From Trametes villosa (lineage: Eukaryota > Basidiomycota > Agaricomycetes > Polyporales > Polyporaceae): DNA of 64,000 bases. Each line of letters starts with the position of its first letter. The stretch's first letter is position 1. The position numbers were made by a program, and so were the translations under genes. Location of the stretch: positions 496,001 to 560,000 of the forward strand of contig PUDQ02000010.1 in assembly GCA_002964805.2 (NCBI GenBank). Direction: 5' to 3'. The notes beneath the pieces are model-generated. The model saw only the letters and a program-made list of their open reading frames with translations, searched no databases and was not told the DNA's origin. Below, piece by piece: positions 1 to 11,259 of this stretch.

Positions 1-73
1 AACGAACACGAAACCCGACACCGACTCTGCAACCGACGCCCTCCGCCTCTGGATGGTATGGGGTATCAGTCAT

Positions 74-448
74 TCAAGCACGCTCAGCAGAGAGCGTACC
101 GCGGTAGACGATGGAGTGGCGCCGCTGTGCCGCCTTCAGCGACACCAACTTGAACGTGAAGTTCGCGCCGCCGTCGACGAGAGGGCGGTAGTCCTTGCCG
201 AGGAGGGGCTCGCCGCGGTTGCGGGGCTTGACGTGCGGCTGGCCACGCACGAGCAAGCACTGGCCCTTGGCGGTGAAGTCGGCGTCGGAGTCGGCGGCGG
301 CGGCGGGGAGGGGGAGGGCGAACGGGAGGGGAGGGACCGGGGGGCGTTGGGAGGGGGCGGCCTTCGGCTTGGGAGGGGGGGAGCGGAGCGTCCGGCGCTC
401 GGCGGGGGTGATGAAGCGGGTGGAGGGGGCGAACTGGATGGAGGGCAT
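74..448 (-). CDS. Small proline-rich protein, family copy A
   Basis: First of four related small ORFs in the window (copies B, C and D at 8.3, 12.1 and 31.9 kb). It encodes 124 residues. The N-terminal half is rich in Pro, Ser and Arg and carries the family motif ERRTLRSPPPKP near residues 18-29; the C-terminal part ends around HSIVYRG. The family is not recognised and no function can be assigned. A and B share the ending GTLSAERA, whereas C and D end HSVRDL. The break falls directly after SIVY, where A and B read G|GTACGC. A splice donor there is therefore possible, and the true C-terminus may lie downstream, outside the window for this copy. The ATG is preceded on the minus strand by a TATA-like sequence about 90 bp away. 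Confidence 0.6.
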   Translation of the reverse strand: MPSIQFAPSTRFITPAERRTLRSPPPKPKAAPSQRPPVPPLPFALPLPAAAADSDADFTAKGQCLLVRGQPHVKPRNRGEPLLGKDYRPLVDGGANFTFKLVSLKAAQRRHSIVYRGTLSAERA

Positions 449-533
449 AGTTGGCTGTGCGGTTAGGCGGGGCGTGGCTATGGTGGGGGTGTGGGGGAGA
501 GTGTAGGTGAGAGCCGGAAGTGGGTGGAGGCGG

Positions 534-583
534 GTTGATATAGCGGCGGGTATTGCAATCGAGGCTGAGGATATCCAGCGAGA
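534..583 (-). promoter_or_regulatory. Conserved upstream block of family copy A
   Basis: On the minus strand a TATATCAA sequence lies about 90 bp before the ATG. Just upstream of it is a block conserved in all four copies: a CAAT-containing segment, then CTCAG and the palindrome GGATATCC (+ strand gaggctgaggatatcc here). The block has been kept in four dispersed copies, which suggests a shared promoter element. Confidence 0.5.
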
Positions 584-650
584 GACTTCCGTTTTCAGCC
601 GGCTGTCCGTCGGTTCTGCGACGTCGGAGTTTCTTTCTGGGCAGCCTCTA

Positions 651-1188
651 TGCAGGGCGCGAGGAGCCGTGCTAGTTCAGGCGAGTGCACGTACAGCCCA
701 ATTGCGGAGCGCGGTAGATAGGACGAAACATTCGCGTTGAGCACAACACTGACAACGCGGTTGCTGTACGGACCAGCCAATGAACGTCTTCACGTCTACG
801 ATGCTCTCGGTGCCTGTTCATAACTCAGAGCGGGTGTTCCAACGCAGCACAAGAGCGAGGATTGCAAGGCGCACCTGCTGAATCCCGTGGGCATTCGTAA
901 GTGGCACTAAGCGTGCAGTCGTGTGGTCGAGCTGATGTGGTACGCGCTGCTACATGCCAGCAGGGTCCCTCGAGGTGGTTAGACGAGCGTTGAGGGAAAG
1001 AGAATGAGTATATGCGTGGATCTGTAGGCCCCGCCTGCTTGAGTGACGCTTCTGAAGGTGCGCTCCCTTAACACGCCTCCGCACCACCGCAGTCCCTCGT
1101 AGATATAAAAAACAGCAATATATCATACACACACCTCACAGTACACAGAAATCTAGAGGAAAACAAACACGAGCGGAAACAGCACGCA
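651..1188. other. Intergenic, no gene seen
   Basis: Between the upstream end of copy A and the 3' end of EAF3. No ORF with protein-like composition or splice structure was found. The segment near 1000-1130 is the 3' flank of EAF3. Confidence 0.5.
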
Positions 1189-3432
1189 TCACGAGCGGGA
1201 GATGTTCTGGTACGCGATGCTCGCGCTCTCGTACTCGGGCGCGAATATCCGGTTCTTCTCGTTCGCCATCCACCTGCGGTACCATGTCAGTATTGCGTGG
1301 GACTGACGAGGGAGAGAGGAGAGGGGATACGCACTGTAGGAGCTCGTTGACGTATTCCCGGAGCAGCCCGACCGACTCCCCGTCCATCGAGGAGCTCGCG
1401 ACCATCTGCGGCAGGCTCACTACCACCCCATCCGCAAATCACGGCATGTCAGCGTCCAGTCTTATTCGCACCCCATGAAGAAAGCGCCTCGCGACGCAAG
1501 CGCACACCGACGCGAACAGGGGGGAAGCGACCACGAAAGCGAAAGAAGGGGAAAGGGGAGACGCACCGAGCATGCGCAAGAAGTGCTCCGCGCCGTAGAT
1601 CGCGCTCATCTCCTTCTCGGTCCCGACGACGACCGCCGGGCCGGTGACGAACTTCTTGCGGACCTCGGCGTACTGCGGGCGCTCGAAGCGGTAGAGCAGG
1701 TTCGCGCCGAGCGCGCGGTCGAAGTACGTCTGCAGCCCGGCGGTTATTGTGGGCAGGAGCACTTTCGGGTCTTTGAGTCTAGGGGAGGGGGTGAGTGAGT
1801 GTGAGTAGGATGCTAGGTGCCGGCTAAGGGCGAAGGGTTGTGGGAAGAAAAGTATATGGGGAGGGTGTACCGCAGACGGGGCAGGGAGGGGGTACTGTGG
1901 AGGTGGGTATATGCGGCATATACTCGCTCATCGGGGCCAACACCCGTGGCGACTTCTAGAGCGCCGGGTCATCGCCTCGTCGTGCGTTGCACGTTTGCCA
2001 GTGCCCTAAAGCTGACGCGGCGCGACATACGACGCCGATGCACTTCGATCTAGCCTGTACCTTACTTGCTGGTCCTAAGTGGACGAAGGCATGATATCAA
2101 GCCCAAGGTTACCCGTGCCCCCGAGCCTGAACTCGCGAGAGGTTACAGTCTCATGTCCAGGGAGGATGGCGGGCGTGAAGGGTGAAGCTCGTTTCGGCAA
2201 TCTCATCGCCCAGGGGAGCTTTGTGGGTGAGGTTCCATCGTGTAGCAATGCATGGGTGCCGTCTCACCGTGTGTTGCGCGTTCGCGGCAGTTGCCAAGCC
2301 GTTGCGGCACAACGCACGGCGTCGAGGCACTTCCCGCACCCACGCATACCTACTCTAAATTTACTTAGGTGTTCTCTTGGGATCGAGAGAAGCATCTGCC
2401 CGCGAGCCCGGAACCGCGGGTTGCAGGCTCAGGGGCAGGGGAGCGTTACGGTTACGGGATAGGTAGGGCAGGTCATCCCGTTCCCTGGAGCCTAGAGAGG
2501 ACGGCGAAGTGGGTGGTGGGTGGTGTAATAGACTCAGGTCCTGGACCGCACGGAGAGCCTGAGCACATAACTCAAAGTCTCTCGCACGGAACGTCCAGCC
2601 TGCGCGCCATCGTATGTCCCCGTTGACAGCTTCGGGGGGCCTCAAGACGGAAACCGAGTAAACAGCACGTACTGTGTTGACGTCCCCTGTGCGAGCACAT
2701 GCTGCTTGAACTCCTCTAGAACATCGATCACGCTCGGTTTTCTTGGTAGCCCGACGAGCTAAAACACGCTATGTCAGCGGGTGGCAAGTAAAGGGAGAGG
2801 ATGTTGATGAGCACGGACTTGGCTGTTCTTTGTGACCGCCTCCCAATCGTCTACTAGCAGCACCTTAAGCTGTTCCGGGACATTGAGCTTCATCTCCGGC
2901 TTGCGCGTGCCCTCATCCTTGTCCGCATATACGTCAGCATTCACGCATATAATGAGCAGGAGTCTGGAACGTACCTCCTCCCTGCCACGCTTGGTCCCCC
3001 GCGCACCGTCCTTGCGTCCACCGAGACCACCGCGGCCGCCAATACCACCCGCATCCTTCGCCGATTGCGCCTTCGCCGCCTTTGACGAGGAGGCACTGGC
3101 AGCCTGGGCAGCTTGAGACTGGGACTGGAGCGCCTTCTGGAGCGCGATGTTCGTCTCGTTGAACTTGAGCAACCGAGACGCGTCGACCCATTCGTCCCAC
3201 CTAGCCGCAAGCACACAGTCATCAGCACTTCTAGCAAACATAGGGAAAGGTAGATGGGATGAACGGACGTCTGCTTCCATCCCTTGTAGTGAACATAGTA
3301 GTGAGGCCCGACGACGCCAGACTGGGTGTTGGACGCGTCCCAGGTGTCCGTCTTCAGCACCTTGGCCTCGTAGATCAGCGGCCCGTGATAGCAGAGCACG
3401 CGCTCGTTCACTGTGAATGTTTGTGCAGACAT
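1189..3432 (-). CDS. EAF3: Eaf3/MRG15-type chromodomain and MRG domain protein
   Basis: Subunit of the NuA4 acetyltransferase and Rpd3S deacetylase complexes; the chromodomain reads methylated histone H3. Seven exons join in frame: 3432-3269, 3200-2975, 2917-2819, 2758-2673, 1778-1567, 1419-1335 and 1273-1189, giving 318 residues. The N-terminal chromo-barrel is clear (VLCYHGPLIYEAKVL, then YYVHYKGWKQTWDEWV across intron 1). A basic, low-complexity linker follows, then the MRG domain (LPRKPSVIDVLEEFKQHV, YFDRALGANLLYRFERPQY, GAEHFLRML). The protein ends at IAYQNISRS. Introns 1 and 3 use GTCCGT donors. Intron 4 is 894 bp against 57-147 bp for the others. The 57-bp intron 2 is a multiple of three without a stop, so its removal is inferred from its donor and branch point. 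Confidence 0.93.
2112..2441. repeat. Inverted repeat inside the long EAF3 intron
   Basis: The arms at 2112-2137 and 2415-2441 are imperfect reverse complements sharing TGCCCC, GAGCCTG and CGCG blocks, about 22 matches over 26 positions. They lie within the 894-bp intron 4 of EAF3. This may be the remnant of a non-autonomous element. No target duplication was recognised. Confidence 0.35.
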
Positions 3433-3887
3433 GGTCGAGAGCGGCGGAGAATGCGAGACGCGGGAGTGGCGCACACGCTCGCGTACCGCGTCAAGCGCCC
3501 GGGCTATACGCGCTCAGTGCGCGTTGTGGGTCCAGGGCGAGCTCCGTATATTGCTTGACCTCAGCGCAGTAGATGACGGTCCGAATGTAAGTTAATGAAA
3601 GACTCCTGTTTGCTTTCAGGCGAATTCAATGTTCATGTACCCCTGCAGCGAGGCCTCAGGAGGGAAGCTGCAGCGCGGCCGGGGGTTGCCGACGGGCGCC
3701 TGACTGGGGAAATGAACCGCTTGTCCCTCGCGTAAATCGTCCTTGTCCCCAACCTCGACCCGACCCTCACCGCGACGCCCTCCGCTCGACGTCCTCTCCT
3801 CCCCAAGTCTCTCGTGTCTCGCGCCACCGCAAGCCACGACGCGTACCCAGACACTCTGCACGCCTACCTCGCCCCACATCGCCCGAC

Positions 3888-5752
3888 ATGGACCCCTACA
3901 CGTTCGGTGGCAAGTACCGGCTCGAGGAGGAAATCGCCATCGGCGGATGCGGTGCGTCTCTCTCCATTCCACCCGCCCCTTATTCTGCCTAACGCGCCCC
4001 GCCGCGCCCAGGCACTGTCTTCCAGGGCGTGCACACCGTCGCGGGCAAGGAAGTCGCCATCAAGCTCGAGCCGGCCATAGCAAAGTCGTCCCCGCTCAAG
4101 CAGGAGTCCAAGATCTACAAGACGCTCATGGGCGGCCCCGGCGTGCCTTGGATTAATTGGTCTGGCCGCCAGGGCGACTACAACGTGATGGTCATCGACC
4201 TCCTCGGGCCCTCGCTCGAGGACCTCTTCCGGATGTGCAACAGGCACTTTTCCCTCAAGACGATTCTCATGCTCGCGGACCAGCTCGTGAGTGTTCTCTC
4301 CTTGCGTGTGCCGCGACGTTTCCGTGCGTATGCGCTGCGCGAGCCTGTGGTCGCTGTGGTCGCCCCGAGCCACAGCGCCTACGGCGTGGCTGACCACAGC
4401 TGCTCGCTTGGTCAAACTTTTCCTGTCCCCGGATCTCCGCTCTCTGTTCTCGTACGGCCTACGCGGTGTACAGAGCGAATCGCCGAAAGGCCATAGTCTC
4501 GCCGGCGGGAGAGGAGTTCAGGCGCTTCTGGCCACACCCGATCACCCGCCCGTTTTGGGACGCGCCGGAACGACCCAGAAGCGCATCTTGAGCGATGGAA
4601 GCAGCCTGTACGCCGTTGTTCGTCGCTGCCTTGCGTTCGCCACAAGACCGCCGGGCATCGTGTTCGTCTTCCCCGGCGTCTGGCACGACAGGGCGGATGT
4701 TCGTGAATTCTCACACTACGCCCGGAAATTCCGATGCCCGGACCTCGTCCAGGCCGTGTCCGAGGACTTGTGCTCTCAAGAGACGACATGGCGTCCGCAA
4801 CGCGCAAGTCGTGCTCTTGAACTTGCGCACACTCACGTGTGATGACGTTTCGCGACGTCATCGCCTTGTCTGGCAGATGTCGCTGCTTCGGGCGTAAAGT
4901 TGTCTCTGAACAGCCCAGCGTCTGCAGAAAGTACCCTGCTCTCTCAGCGCGAAAGTCCTGGCGCGCTCCCGAATGCATCCGCTCCCGCACAGCTTCATCT
5001 CCGGTCTCCGTCTTCTGAGCTTCTCGCTGATACGCCTGCCTTCGCGCTTCCAGATCACCCGCATTGAGTACATCCACTCCCGCGACTTCGTCCATCGCGA
5101 CATCAAGCCCGCGAACTTCGTCGTGCCCAAGACGGACGACGCGCACCGCGCAGACTACGTCGTGAACGTGATTGACTTCGGGCTCGCGAAGAAGTTCCGC
5201 GACCCCCGTACGGGCGCGCACATCCCGTACCACCAGGACGACCACCACGGGGTCGGGACGTGCCTGTTTGCGGCGATCAACACGCATCTGGGCGTCGAGT
5301 GCTCGCGAAGGGACGACCTCGAGGGCCTCGCGTACATGCTCATCTACTTCCTCCGCGGCACGCTCCCCTGGCGGAAGATCAAGGGCTCCTCCGTGTCAGA
5401 GACGTGGGACCTAATCCGCGACAAGAAGCTCGAGACCGAAGCCGTTCTCACTGTTGGCCTCCCCGCCGAGTTCGACGTCTTCTACAAGTACGTGCGGGCT
5501 CTCGAGTTTGAGGACCTGCCCGACTACGAGGGTCTCCGTGCGCTCTTCCGCGGCCTCGCGGAGCGCCAGAACATCAGTTACGACGGCGCATTCGACTGGT
5601 GTGTGCCCCGCCCCGGCAGCGACGACGCCACCGGCAGGAAGCGCAAGCGTGTCTGTCGCAGCTGTTCCGCATGTGCGGCTGCCGCTGAGCGCGCTGCGGC
5701 AGCTACGGCTACGAAAAAGGCGGCGACGGTAGCCGGCCCGCGGTGGACATAG
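3888..5752 (+). CDS. Divergent casein kinase 1 family Ser/Thr kinase
   Basis: Three exons (3888-3951, 4012-4286, 5054-5752) give 345 residues. Kinase landmarks are present: VAIKLE with the ATP-site Lys near residue 39, HRDIKPANF as the catalytic loop, [10 protein letters not shown] as the DFG motif, and the CK1-typical [20 protein letters not shown]. The usual CK1 string GTARYASINTHLG reads [13 protein letters not shown] here, and the Gly loop is IGGCGTVF. The protein is therefore a divergent member, as in lineage-specific CK1-like expansions, rather than a clear Yck1/2 or Hrr25 orthologue. The tail is short, Ala- and Cys-rich ([11 protein letters not shown]) and might be lipidated, but has no terminal CC. 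Intron 2 is 767 bp, far larger than intron 1 (60 bp). The kinase fold appears complete; activity is not certain given the altered activation segment. Confidence 0.88.
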
Positions 5753-7300
5753 GACGGCGAGGGGCGCGGTGCGAGTGGGTAAGGGGATTGTTGTACGTTT
5801 AGGACGTGAGTTACTATCTTCTTTACCTCCTTCCTTCGACAAGTGACTGATCTTAGTTCTATAGTAGGCTCATAAGCCACGATTGAATCTCGCGGCGCGG
5901 CTGAAGAGGAGGGAGACAGTCGACGGAGGTGCGCCCGTGTATATGCTTGGATCGCGCGAGGAGCGCGCGGCCACGATGACGGGACGCGCCCCGTTTCTCC
6001 CCCTATGCCCCTACCCATGCCCGTGGATGCCCCCACCGCCGTTGATGATGGATATGCGGGATCGGACTCGCCTTGTCTCGTTGGACGGCTTGTCTGCTCT
6101 GGAGCGGGTCTCGCTGGCGCCAGTGTATATATTTTCCGGTCTTGGTGGGTTTCTTCCATTCCTACTTTGTTGCTAGTGCGATGATGCTAATATGTGCGTC
6201 TTACCCGATAGCCAGCCCCCGCATCCCGCATTTTGCCCCGTTCCGCACGCCCGCGACCCCCACCTCCTCCCTTCCTGCGCTCCTCGCCTCTCCCCCCTTC
6301 CCGGTACGCCTCCCAGCCCCGAGTGGCCCCGGAAGCGCCGTGCAGGGGACGACGAGAGAGACGCGCCGCAGTTGCGGTATGCGCTGTTGTGCGAGTAAGT
6401 TACGCGTACTTATGTATGTATATTTCTGTACTTTACGTCGCGCCCCCCGAGCGGCCGCTACTCCCTACGTTTTCTCGCGGTGCTGTATCGCGCCCTCATC
6501 CTCCCCGTGGTGGTGTTTTTGTGACGCGCGTGCGCAAGGTGGCCAGGTGGCCTTGCTGTTCGCGCGTGGTGGCTTCGCGTGTTGCACCCTTCCGCCCTTT
6601 GAACCTGCCGCCGTCCCGGTCCGCGGTCCGCGGGCCATCCACGCCTATAGCCTGTTGCATTCCGCCCTTTTGGATGTTACGTTTTACGGTGGATACCCGG
6701 GCTGCCTTCTGGATAGGCTCGACTTCTATGGACGCTTCGCTTCGCTTCTCTTCCTCCGCTCTAAGCTCACACCTACGTATAGGCAACCCAAGATCTATGC
6801 CTCCCTCCCCCGTATGATTCTTATTGACGTATGATGTATATAGCGTATGGTCGTATTATGCGTATATGTTCGATGACCGAAGTCTATGGCTCTCTCCGAG
6901 GTGTGAGGGTGCAAGGTGCGGCTCGATAGGTTGGGAAGTCGAGGCTGGCATGCGTGGGCGCGCGGCCGCGAGGCTGGAGCGTGGACCAGCCAGCGTGCTG
7001 AAGGGATCGTTCAGGGACACCGAAGTACCCCGATGTCCTATGACCCCCTACGTATCGCCAGGACGCGCGGCCGCGCATTTACGATGCAGAGTGAATAAGC
7101 GCCCGTGGGAGACGTGCCCCCGGTCTCCATGGCGCTGACGAGGGGAAGGGAGGAGAAGGGGGGCAGGCAGAAGGATAATCGGCCTGGGAAGCTGTGCCCT
7201 GTGGGGTCGCAGGCAGCGTGCAAAGCGGGGAGAGAAGCGAGAGGGGCAGGCCTTCGCCGCTCTCGCCTACCTCCTCGCTCTGCAGACGCAGACGAGAGGC
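5753..7300. other. Intergenic, no supported gene
   Basis: GC-rich spacer after the kinase. Long open frames exist (for example 6073-6834 on plus), but they have biased low-complexity composition, no recognisable domain, and overlap equally open frames. The right part grades into the downstream tail of family copy B. Confidence 0.4.
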
Positions 7301-8200
7301 GGTGACGAAAAAGAAGCGTACCGGGGCGAGTGTGCCCTCTCTTTCGCACAAATGTTCCGCATTGGCGGCCCCCGTGCGGATACTGACAGGGTGGCATGGC
7401 ATACGGTCGCTATGGACAGGTGAGCGTTAGGTGCGGGCGAGAGCGACGACGGGTACACACCTCTGTCAGCCGCGTGTCTGCAGGTCGCGGACATGCGGGA
7501 GGCGGAAGACGAGACTGAGGGAGAGAGGAAGCCTAATCGATGTGAGGCTGACATCCCAGGGTGATCCATACCCTCAGTCAACCTCTACGGCCTGTCGTCA
7601 GTAGCCTCCAGAGCGCCACAGCCCGCCCCCTCACGCGATGAGCGAGGGAGGCTGGGGCCTGAACCTGTGAGGCGGTATGTAGAAGATGTTAGCGCTAGTC
7701 AGAAATGACAGTAGCGATGGGCGCACTCACTTCTCGGACTTGTGCAGGGGAAGGGGCCCGAAGGCCCCCCGCCCCCGCTCCGACGGAAAGCGACGCCCGG
7801 AGGTTACTGCTTCGGGGAGAGAGATGGCGCCATCTCTTTCCTAACAGGTCCCCTCCATTTGCCGCCCACCGAACCCACCCCCACCATCCACCGCGCCGAC
7901 TCGGAGTTCCTATAGAAGGTGTGTACCTGTCAGTACGAGAAGATGGGGGCACGACGGCGAGCACATACCATCGAGTCGCCGAACGTTGAGCGCCTCGCAA
8001 TATCTTGACGTCGTTTCTGTGGGATCAGGGCATCGTCGATCGAGCTTCCAGCGAGAGAGGTCATGATCTCCCCGGTCGCTGGATGCCCTGCAGTCAGCCT
8101 CCTCCCTCCCCAAGGCCGGCCGGGCCCGGGGGAGCCGTTTTTGTCGTCCAAGTCGGGGTCCGGGTCCGGGTCCTGAGCTGCGCGCGCGACGTCGAAACCT
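7300..8200 (-). ncRNA. Conserved spliced tail of family copy B with structured exon
   Basis: Downstream of ORF B on the minus strand, three acceptor/donor sets match those in copies C and D. Exons run 8016-7969 and 7926-7731, then from 7664 onward; the introns are 42 and 66 nt. The middle exon holds two hairpins: an 18-nt perfect palindrome around GGCGCC (+ strand 7820-7837), and GGGGCC-UUCG-GGCCCC (7753-7768). B, C and D have indels in these exons that are not multiples of three, which argues against a conserved reading frame. The tail is best read as 3'UTR or non-coding RNA, though a short spliced coding extension cannot be excluded. Confidence 0.5.
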
Positions 8201-8282
8201 AGCTGTGAACAAAAAAGCCGAAGCCGAAACCGACACCGCAGCCAACGCCCTCCGCCTCTAGATGGTATGGGGTATCAGTCAT

Positions 8283-8654
8283 TCAAGCACGCTCAGCAGA
8301 GAGCGTACCGCGGTAGACGATCGAGTGCCGGCGCTGCGCTGCCTTCAGCGACACCAACTTGAACGTGTAGTTCGCGCCACCGTCAACGAGGGGCCGGTAG
8401 TCCTTGCCGAGGAGGGGCTCGCCGCGGTTGCGGGGCTTGACGTGCGGCTGGCCACGCACGAGCAGGCACGCGCCCTTTGCGGTGAAGTCGGCGTCGGCGT
8501 CGGAGTCGGCGGTCGGGAGAGGGAGGGCGGGGAGGGGAGGGACCGGGGGGCGTTGGGAGGGGGCGGCCTTGGGCTTGGGAGGGGGGGAGCGGAGCGTCCT
8601 GCGCTCGGCGGGGGTGATGAAGCGGGTGGAGGGGGCGAACTGGATGGAGGGCAT
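8283..8654 (-). CDS. Small proline-rich protein, family copy B
   Basis: 123 residues, nearly identical to copy A apart from a few substitutions and a short deletion in the central Ala/Asp stretch. It has the same motif (ERRTLRSPPPKP) and the same ending (SIVYRG, then GTLSAERA). The high conservation of both the ORF and its flank points to a recent duplication with A. The family is unrecognised. A donor-like GTACGC directly after the SIVYR codons leaves the C-terminus uncertain. Confidence 0.6.
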   Translation of the reverse strand: MPSIQFAPSTRFITPAERRTLRSPPPKPKAAPSQRPPVPPLPALPLPTADSDADADFTAKGACLLVRGQPHVKPRNRGEPLLGKDYRPLVDGGANYTFKLVSLKAAQRRHSIVYRGTLSAERA

Positions 8655-8742
8655 AGTTGGCTGTGCGGTTAGGCGGGGCGTGGCTATGGTGGGGGTGTGG
8701 GGGAGAGAGTAGGTGAGGGCCGGAGGTGGGTGGAGGCGGGTT

Positions 8743-8790
8743 GATATAGCGGCGGGTATTGCAATCGAGACTAAGGAGATCCAGCGAGGG
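8743..8790 (-). promoter_or_regulatory. Conserved upstream block of family copy B
   Basis: TATATCAA-like box about 90 bp before the ATG, preceded by the family's conserved CAATCGAGACTAAGGAGATCC-like block (plus-strand sense); the GGATATCC palindrome is degenerate here. Confidence 0.45.
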
Positions 8791-9076
8791 GCTTCCGTTT
8801 TGAGCCGGTTGTCCGTCGGTTCTACGACATCGGAGTTTCTACAAATAGTCAGCCTCTGAGAGTGCGCTTGAATCCTGTACTCGTCGCTTTAGACGTGGCG
8901 AGAGCGCGGCCCTCACGTTGTGGGCGGGTTTCCCTGGGAGTGCAGGGATACTTCCATATTTATGTTATGCTACTGTTACACGAACTGATGAGAGGTATCA
9001 GCGAGGTCGTAACGATACGTATATGAAGCACTCACCGACGTATTACGTTCCTTCTGCTTACCAAAGTTTGGGCCGG

Positions 9077-10871
9077 CTAGAGGTGACTTCTAGCGTCTTC
9101 GTCTTCTTCTTGGCCATCCTCCTCCTCATCAGGCTCGACCTCCTCACTCTCTGGGACCTGTCGCAGGAGTCGATCGTGCTTGCGGCCGGTCTGCATGGCT
9201 TCCAAGTATCGAAACACCTTCGAACCTCCCACCCCTTGAGCCTCGTTCGAGACCTCAAACTTCTCCAGCCTCGGGAACAGCCTATCTAGCAGGACCGCCA
9301 TGTCATAGTACTGGCGTGCGTCGTGTGTAGGCAGGAATGAGACCTTCAGCCACATCGTCCACCTGTCCAGCACGGGAAGGGTCTCCGGCGCTGGCAGCGG
9401 CGAGATCTCGAGACTCGGGAGGGTGATAGTGCGAAGGCGAGGGCAGTGCCGCGCAAGTTCGGCCAGTCCACGGAAGGTCGGGCGGCGGAGCAAAGAGAGT
9501 CGACGCGTGTTCGGAGGGCTTCCGGTCGGGATAGCTAGCCAGCCTAGCTGCGGCCACGCCTGCGCGAGCTCCTGGAGGTCGTCATCAGATATGCGTGGGG
9601 TTTGCGCCGCAAGGTCGCACTCGAGTGACCTGAGGCCGTTCAGCGCATATATTGGCCGTAGAACGTCTCCGAGTATGGGCGACGGAGGGGAGAGCTCTTT
9701 CACCTTGAGGTGCAGCCGGAAGAGGTGTCGAGGGAGGCGTGCGCCCACGTCGGAGAGGCATTCCTGCAGAGCGGCCATGTCCGTAGACCCGGTGATTGTA
9801 ACCTCAAACTCCGATATCGCGGTGAGGCGGGCGGCAAGCACGAACTTCGTGACGTCGGGTGCAGCTCCGTAGAGCCAGAGTGTTTCTACCTCGGGGAAGC
9901 CTCTGCTCAGAAGGAGGTCCGCCGGAGTCTGGCAGTCGTCTAGTCGCACCCCTACCGCTAGTGATTTGAGGGGCCCAAGTTGCTCCAAAAAGCGGACGCC
10001 GCTAGCATCGAGTATGGTGTAGCCCGGGTCCGCAAGGACTACATGGCGCAGATTGCGACAGCCATCGAGAGAAAAGACGCGAGCAGGGGCAAGCGGGAAC
10101 CTATTGAATAGACACAGGTCTTCCAGCTGCGACCCGGCGGTCTGGACGAGCTCGTCGAATAGGGCAGATGCAATGGGGGATAGCGCCTCTTGTGAAAGAT
10201 AATCTTCTAGGTTTTCCGAGAATGAAAGGTGCACCTCGCGTATGCTGGGGGCGAATAGGAGAGTGATCGGGGCGATATCCGATAGGGTAAGTTCCGTGGT
10301 CCATAGCCTCTTGATATTCGGCAGCAGCCCAAGACCTTTGGAGGCTCGGGCTAGGAGGGCCCAAACAGAGTCATGTACCGCAACCAACTGTTCACTGGGT
10401 CGGTACCTCAAGCTGCGCACCCGGGATGCGTAACTTTGGAAGCGAGCCCAGTCCTTGTCGAGTCCGCCAGTGAACATCTGGGGGATGCGTGAGCGGTTTT
10501 GAACGCGACGTTGACTGATATGAATCACATACGTATAATTCCCCAACCATATCGAAAGCAGAGAAGAGCCCCAGGAAAGGCAAGAAGCCATCGAGCGTGT
10601 GCCAGAGGATGTCGAGGGCATGACCGGACAGGCTTCGACATACGCGGGCACATGAAGCTAACGTCGCGCTGTTTTGTTCCCGGTAGTCCAGGTAGTCATC
10701 CATAGATTCATTCCGCCTGTAGTCCTGCAGGAAATGTGCGACGGAGAAAGTGCCAAAAATAGAGGTGACCAGTTCGGGGCACGCGAGCACGCGTCCCGAA
10801 GCCGATGTACGAGCTGTCTCCATAGCACGCTGTCTGGTTTTGTATGGTGAGACCGAGGTGGAGGTACGCAT
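9077..10871 (-). CDS. F-box protein with leucine-rich C-terminus
   Basis: Two exons (10871-10533 and 10477-9077; 55-bp intron, phase 0) give 579 residues. The N-terminal part (around residues 30-100) has the F-box pattern of Agaricomycete F-box proteins: a PELVTSIFGTF start, then LASCARVCRSLSGHALDILWHTLDGFLPFL. The rest is a long Leu-rich region in LRR-like spacing, and the tail is very acidic (EVEPDEEEDGQEEDEDARS). It would act as substrate receptor of an SCF ubiquitin ligase by binding Skp1; the substrate is unknown. These proteins form large, fast-turning-over families in this group. It lies between family copies B and C, on the same strand as both. Confidence 0.85.
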
Positions 10872-11259
10872 ACAAGCGAACGAACTACGAAATCCGTCGG
10901 TATGTACGACTCGGCAATCCCCGGTGAATGGGCGCTACCGGCCATACATCTGTGAGCCGGCTCACAGCTCGAATTGAACGAGTATCGTGTACATTTCTAT
11001 ATGAAATCAGCAGAAAAATTGAACTTGAAGCAAGGAAACGGGTCCTTTTGATATTGGGCGAACTGGAGAATACGATATCCACGTACTTGTGTTCACACAG
11101 TCGCAGGTTATGATGTTAGACTGGACTTCGGACTGAAGCACTGCTTCGTCACGCCCTGAATTTTTTGCATTTTGTATTCTACGTACACGCTATTGGCATC
11201 TGTCTTCGCCAAGAGTTCATGCTACACTATGATTGCCCTCCCAAACGTCCTCACGTAGT
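10872..11259. other. Intergenic upstream of the F-box gene
   Basis: AT-richer spacer without a supported ORF. It presumably holds the F-box promoter and the outer edge of the copy C tail. Confidence 0.4.

Noticed and set aside
6073..6834. A 253-codon plus-strand open frame
   Set aside because: Cys/Arg/Pro/Ala-biased composition, an equally long frame in another register, and no family motif.
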